From NCBI GenBank assembly GCA_942491345.1, contig CALOAN010000012.1:1-64000 (forward strand): 64,000 nucleotides of DNA. The letters run 5' to 3'. A program made the translations under genes and the position numbers. Positions 60,976 through 64,000 of the stretch are shown piece by piece (the stretch's first letter is position 1; each line of letters starts with the position of its first letter). The stretch comes from JAHEEL01 sp942491345 (GTDB lineage Bacteria > Actinomycetota > Acidimicrobiia > Spongiisociales > UBA5794). The notes under the pieces were generated by a model. That model was given only the letters and a program-made list of their open reading frames with translations, searched no databases and had not been told where the DNA came from.

Positions 60976-60999
60976 GCGCGGGTGCGGCCCCACGAAATC
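60976..60999 (+). repeat. island boundary repeat, copy 7 (degenerate)
   Basis: TTCGGC leads in as in copies 5 and 6, the first box is GCGCGGG, and after 12 nt AAATC follows, between the phosphotransferase and VOC genes. Confidence 0.4.
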
Positions 61000-61021
61000 A
61001 CGGCCAGGTAGTCCCATCCGG

Positions 61022-61432
61022 TCACAGCGTTTCATCCGGAAACATGCAGAACGGGTGGCCGTCTGGGTCGATCATCACGCGGACGCCGTGTTGCGGTTGA
61101 TGGTCGGCGAGTCGGGCGCCCTGCTCGATGGCCCAGAGCACGGCGGCCTCGAGGTCGGCGACCCCGATGTCCAAGTGCATCATCATCGTTTGCTCGCCGG
61201 ATTGGCTGGGCCAGGTCGGAGCGCGATGGTTCGGTTCCGATTGGACCTCGATCTTCATGCTGCCGTCGGGCGAACGAAGCATCGCCCATCCATCAGTCGA
61301 CGACCTGCCCGGTCGAGACCCCTCCCGCTTGACGATGGGCCAGCCGAGCAGCCGTTCGTAGAACTCGGCGAGAGCGATGGGATTGCTCGAGTCGAGCGTC
61401 GGTCCCGAGATCCGCATGGTTGGTCGCGCCAT
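61022..61432 (-). CDS. VOC family protein
   Basis: This 136-residue VOC protein has SGPTLDSSNPIALAEFYERLLGWPIV, DGWAMLRSPDGSMKIEVQ, then MMHLDIGVADLEAAVLWAIEQGA and a DPDGHPFCMF end. The His/Glu metal ligands are partly conserved. This group is widespread in Actinobacteria and includes resistance proteins; substrate unknown. ATG 61432 is the start. Single-gene unit. Confidence 0.86.
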   Translation of the reverse strand: MARPTMRISGPTLDSSNPIALAEFYERLLGWPIVKREGSRPGRSSTDGWAMLRSPDGSMKIEVQSEPNHRAPTWPSQSGEQTMMMHLDIGVADLEAAVLWAIEQGARLADHQPQHGVRVMIDPDGHPFCMFPDETL

Positions 61433-61591
61433 GATGCAATCGTTGCGCCGGTGTGGCTGGTGGGCAAGGACGAACTTGTCCCTGGACCGCCCCACGACGG
61501 GTGTACGAGATCGGGTGGCCTGGACGACGGTCGCGCTGCATGACGGCGCTGCCGTGGCGCAACCGAATCACGGCGGTGGCATGCTGAGCTG

Positions 61592-62449
61592 ATGGCGGCA
61601 TCTGAGAATCTGCCGCCGTTGTCCCTGCCTGACGACCCGATGTGGTCGTCGATCGGTGTGGTCCGCGGTGAAGAACTGTACGGTGGCTATCAGGCGATGG
61701 TATTTGCCGGAACGTCCGGCGGGGAGCGGGTTGTGGTGAAGCTGACCGACAGTCGCCTCGTCGATCAGGCCTACCGGCGACGTGTCGAGATGACGTCGCT
61801 GCTTTCTGAGATGGACGACTCGGTCGTCGGGCCGCTCACGACGAAGTCCGGCGTGATTGTCGAACTGGGCACATGGCTCGCTGTCGTCTATCCATTCGTT
61901 GTCGGCGAGACACCGGACGTCTGCGAGGAAGCTGACGTGAGACGAATGGCGACGACGCTGGCGCGCCTGCACCGCTCGCTTCAAGAGCTCGACCCGGTCG
62001 ACTTGCCAGCGGTCGCTGCACTGGCTGGAGCGGAAGCGCCGACCGGTGCCGCAAGGCTGGACCGGCGACAACTGCTTCACGGTGACTTCTCGCCGGCGAA
62101 CCTGCTGTTCTCAGACCGTCAGGTTCGAGTGTTCGACTTCGATGACTGTGGCTACGGACCGATCGAGTCCGAAGTGGGCAACACCTTGTACATGGTGCTC
62201 TTCGACGCTGCGATGTCGTCAGAGATGGACATCTATGAGCGATTCCGTGCCTGGTTCGTTGACGAGTACCGGTCAGCATCGGGCCATGGTGTGCCCGACG
62301 AACTCGTGAACACCTCGATTGCGCTCCGAGTGCAGGCACTCGGTCGTTGGCTCGATCGGCCCGAATCCGCGCCAATCGGGATCCGCACAGCAACACCGTC
62401 CTGGCGTGACTCCCTCCGAGCGTTCGTCCGATCGCAAAACAGTCCCTGA
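61592..62449 (+). CDS. phosphotransferase (APH/choline-kinase family)
   Basis: This 285-residue protein has a complete catalytic loop LLHGDFSPANLLF and a metal motif VFDFDDCGYGPIESEVGN. The N-lobe has VVVKLTD for the ATP lysine. It resembles phosphotransferases acting on small alcohols or aminoglycosides. Unlike the APH gene at 60,097-60,888, all key residues are present. ATG 61592 is the start. Confidence 0.87.
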   Translation: MAASENLPPLSLPDDPMWSSIGVVRGEELYGGYQAMVFAGTSGGERVVVKLTDSRLVDQAYRRRVEMTSLLSEMDDSVVGPLTTKSGVIVELGTWLAVVYPFVVGETPDVCEEADVRRMATTLARLHRSLQELDPVDLPAVAALAGAEAPTGAARLDRRQLLHGDFSPANLLFSDRQVRVFDFDDCGYGPIESEVGNTLYMVLFDAAMSSEMDIYERFRAWFVDEYRSASGHGVPDELVNTSIALRVQALGRWLDRPESAPIGIRTATPSWRDSLRAFVRSQNSP

Positions 62450-62740
62450 CTCTCGGGCCGCACACTTCCGCGCCCAGAATCACGCCGTTCTCATGCACCT
62501 ACCCGCCGCATCACGGCCCAAGTCGCACGCGAGATAATCTCGGGGCCGACCGACGAGTCCAAGCCGGTGAGGGCTGTCGACATGCGTGGCGTCCGCGTCC
62601 GTCACCGGCGACCGGGAAGTGCCGCAATGGGTGCGTGTTCCCGCTCGCGTCATGAGTCGTACCAAGCGCCTGTGACCGAAGAGCAGGCTGGGTGTGTGGT
62701 TCTGGAACTGGCGCTGACGGCAACTGCTTGTGCTGCGAGG
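62450..62740. other. 291-bp intergenic region
   Basis: No gene is supported. It holds boundary repeat copy 8 and, at 62458-62486, CCGCACACTTC followed by AGAATCACGCC, which looks like a second, shorter form of the repeat. Confidence 0.35.
62516..62539 (+). repeat. island boundary repeat, copy 8
   Basis: GCCCAAG, 12 nt, then TAATC, between two genes that both point right. The right half lies in a small palindrome CGAGATAATCTCG. Confidence 0.65.
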
Positions 62741-63346
62741 ATGTCGCCCATGAGCTTCTTCGAGCGAGGGATCGGGCCGGCCGCAGGATTCGCCGGCGAC
62801 GGATTCATCGTTCGGCCGCTGATTCCGACCGATGTTGGGCTCGATCACGATGCCGTGATGGCGAGTCGCGAGTTCTTGTACCACTGGGAACAGGACCCGC
62901 CGTACCCGCCGGTCGACTTCTCCGTCGACGACAACCTTGTCGATCTGCAGAAGATGGACGACGCTCACCGCAACGGGTCTCGCTACACCTACACCGTCAT
63001 GAACGCAGGCGAGTCCGAAGTGCTGGGCTGCATCTACCTGCTCCCGAACGACGACCGGCTGTATCAGACCGCCGAGGTGACGTCGCATGATGGCACCGAC
63101 CTCTCGCTCGTCGATGCGACCGTGTCGTTCTGGGTTCGTCCATCGACCTGGGAGCGCGGGTTCGAGCGCACGTTGCTCAAGGCGGTGCTGCGTTGGCTTC
63201 GAGACGACTGGGCGCTCGAACGACCGGTGATCATCACCAACGAGCGTCTCGATCATCAGATCGCGACGATCGAATCGCTCGGCCTCACTCGGCGCTTCGA
63301 CTACGACCGGGAAAAGGACATGTATACGTCCTACGCGTACGCCTGA
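62741..63346 (+). CDS. GNAT family N-acetyltransferase
   Basis: This 201-residue protein has GDGFIVRPLIPTDVGLDHDAVM, EVLGCIYLLPND, SFWVRPSTWERGFERTLLKAVL and a late IATIESLGLTRRFDYDRE. It fits the GNAT fold, though the acetyl-CoA loop is less standard (STWERGFERT). ATG 62741 or ATG 62750 could be the start. Confidence 0.75.
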   Translation: MSPMSFFERGIGPAAGFAGDGFIVRPLIPTDVGLDHDAVMASREFLYHWEQDPPYPPVDFSVDDNLVDLQKMDDAHRNGSRYTYTVMNAGESEVLGCIYLLPNDDRLYQTAEVTSHDGTDLSLVDATVSFWVRPSTWERGFERTLLKAVLRWLRDDWALERPVIITNERLDHQIATIESLGLTRRFDYDREKDMYTSYAYA

Positions 63347-63595
63347 CGCCTCGCCACCAGGGAACCGTCGAACGGTGAACACCTTCGTGCTACGTCCCGA
63401 GCGCCGAGGTGCCGTACCCGACGGTCCGGTCGCAGGTGCGTTGCCGAGCGGCTCGAAAGGTTCTCGGTCATGGCGCGTCGCCATGTGCCGTGGTGAGGTT
63501 GTCCTCGAGGGCGAACGGCTACTCCGTGAGTGTCAGCAAGTGAGGGTGTCGAACTTGAGGCCTCCGGGAAGTCCGGAAGGAAGCGGTGTGATGGT
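63347..63595. other. 249-bp intergenic region
   Basis: No supported gene or boundary-repeat copy is visible in this gap between convergent genes. CTCCGGGAAGTCCGGA near 63561-63576 can form a weak hairpin. Confidence 0.25.
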
Positions 63596-64000
63596 CTAGA
63601 TGGCTTCGAGGTGCTCCCCGAGAGCTTGCAGCGCTGCGGTGAGCTCGACGGTGACGTTCCCGAACGCCATCCCTGATCCGGTGCCCGGCGTCGTGGCGTC
63701 GCCGAGATGGCAGCCAGTGTCGACTGCTCCGTTTTCGTCGACGGTGAGAATGTCTCCCGCCCACAGCTCGACGTCGGTGCGCTCGCCGAGCAGCTTCGGC
63801 AGCCAGAAGCGTTGCGTCGGTTCGTTGTAGCCGTACCAGCAGGCGAATCGCACCCCGCTGTTCAGCAATTGGACGGCGAGGTCGATCGCGTTTGGGCCGT
63901 TGTCGATCGAGGCCCGGTGGTCAAACGGGTCGATGAACACGAACCAGTCGCGTGGGTTCTGCCGGACAGCTCGGGCCACGGTCGCCGTGCCGTCGCCGTC
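63596..64000 (-). CDS. hypothetical protein, possibly RlmJ-like methyltransferase, 5' end outside window
   Basis: About 134 residues end at TAG 63596-63598 and remain open to the window edge. NPRDWFVFIDPFDHRASIDNGPNAIDLAVQLLNSGVRFACWYGYNE resembles the FIDPP and WYP segments of 23S rRNA (A2030) methyltransferase RlmJ and related three-Cys-motif partners, but the match is partial. GCHLGDATTPGTGSGMAFGNVTVELTAALQ is also consistent. The true start lies beyond 64,000. Confidence 0.45.
   Translation of the reverse strand, partial: DGDGTATVARAVRQNPRDWFVFIDPFDHRASIDNGPNAIDLAVQLLNSGVRFACWYGYNEPTQRFWLPKLLGERTDVELWAGDILTVDENGAVDTGCHLGDATTPGTGSGMAFGNVTVELTAALQALGEHLEAI

Noticed and set aside
54947..62539. 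Classical integron attC sites
   Set aside because: The GCCCAAC box fits RYYYAAC, but I find no downstream GTTRRRY box, no long imperfect inverted repeat and no integrase in the window. I keep it only as an attC-like hypothesis.

Overview
The window joins two genomes that do not belong together. Positions 1 to about 14,977 look gammaproteobacterial: moderate GC, with truD, yajQ, alr and hypE homologues. From about 14,978 to the end the DNA is strongly GC-rich and actinobacterial, most like Acidimicrobiia (Ilumatobacter-type). The signs are many GTG starts, ATGA-coupled operons, an F420-type LLM oxidoreductase, a DUF222/HNH protein, mycothiol-type DinB proteins and a cyclase-ATPase regulator. 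The break falls inside two genes at once: hypE loses its N-terminal part and a LarA-like gene loses its C-terminal part. A contig misassembly is the simplest reading.

Left part (1-14,977). It holds a truD fragment, a DHA2-type MFS exporter, yajQ, and a cupin plus Rieske oxygenase pair. A minus-strand operon follows, encoding a triple-FHA membrane protein with a beta-propeller, a PEGA-repeat lipoprotein and an alpha/beta hydrolase. Then come alr, a REP-like palindrome, a quinone oxidoreductase-type MDR enzyme, a nitronate monooxygenase, a second hydrolase and the hypE fragment.

Main actinobacterial part (14,978-50,443). A three-gene operon (acyl reductase-HAD fusion, MDR dehydrogenase, LarA-like) lies divergent from a TetR gene, with an 18-bp perfect palindrome between them. 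Cell-wall genes ddl and murF diverge from a 24-bp gap. Next are an MFS exporter with a 20-bp palindrome upstream, an epoxide hydrolase, a DUF3048 protein with a triple N-terminal repeat and a TIGR03084-type protein. An acyl-CoA carboxylase operon (carboxyltransferase, biotin carboxylase/BCCP, AtuA) follows. After it come a DUF222-HNH protein, a cyclase-ATPase regulator, and enzymes including a nitrilase, a NUDIX hydrolase, a DUF3516-type helicase, a class V aminotransferase, an LLM oxidoreductase, ArfB, Ald and a 2-hydroxyacid dehydrogenase. A DnaJ-TM protein and tRNA-Val(CAC) end this part.

Accessory island (50,444-64,000). Downstream of the tRNA are relics of an integrative element: iteron-like repeats, a deleted excisionase gene and a DUF433 remnant. 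A run of mostly single-gene units in mixed orientation follows: FAD monooxygenase, membrane protein, thioesterase, DinB-like protein, IS110 element, cupin, three GNATs, a P-loop kinase, two phosphotransferases, a VOC protein and a truncated gene at the edge. Many gaps in this island carry one copy of a short repeat (GCCCAAS, exactly 12 nt, then an AATC-like box). All copies point the same way whatever the gene direction, which suggests cassette-like units.
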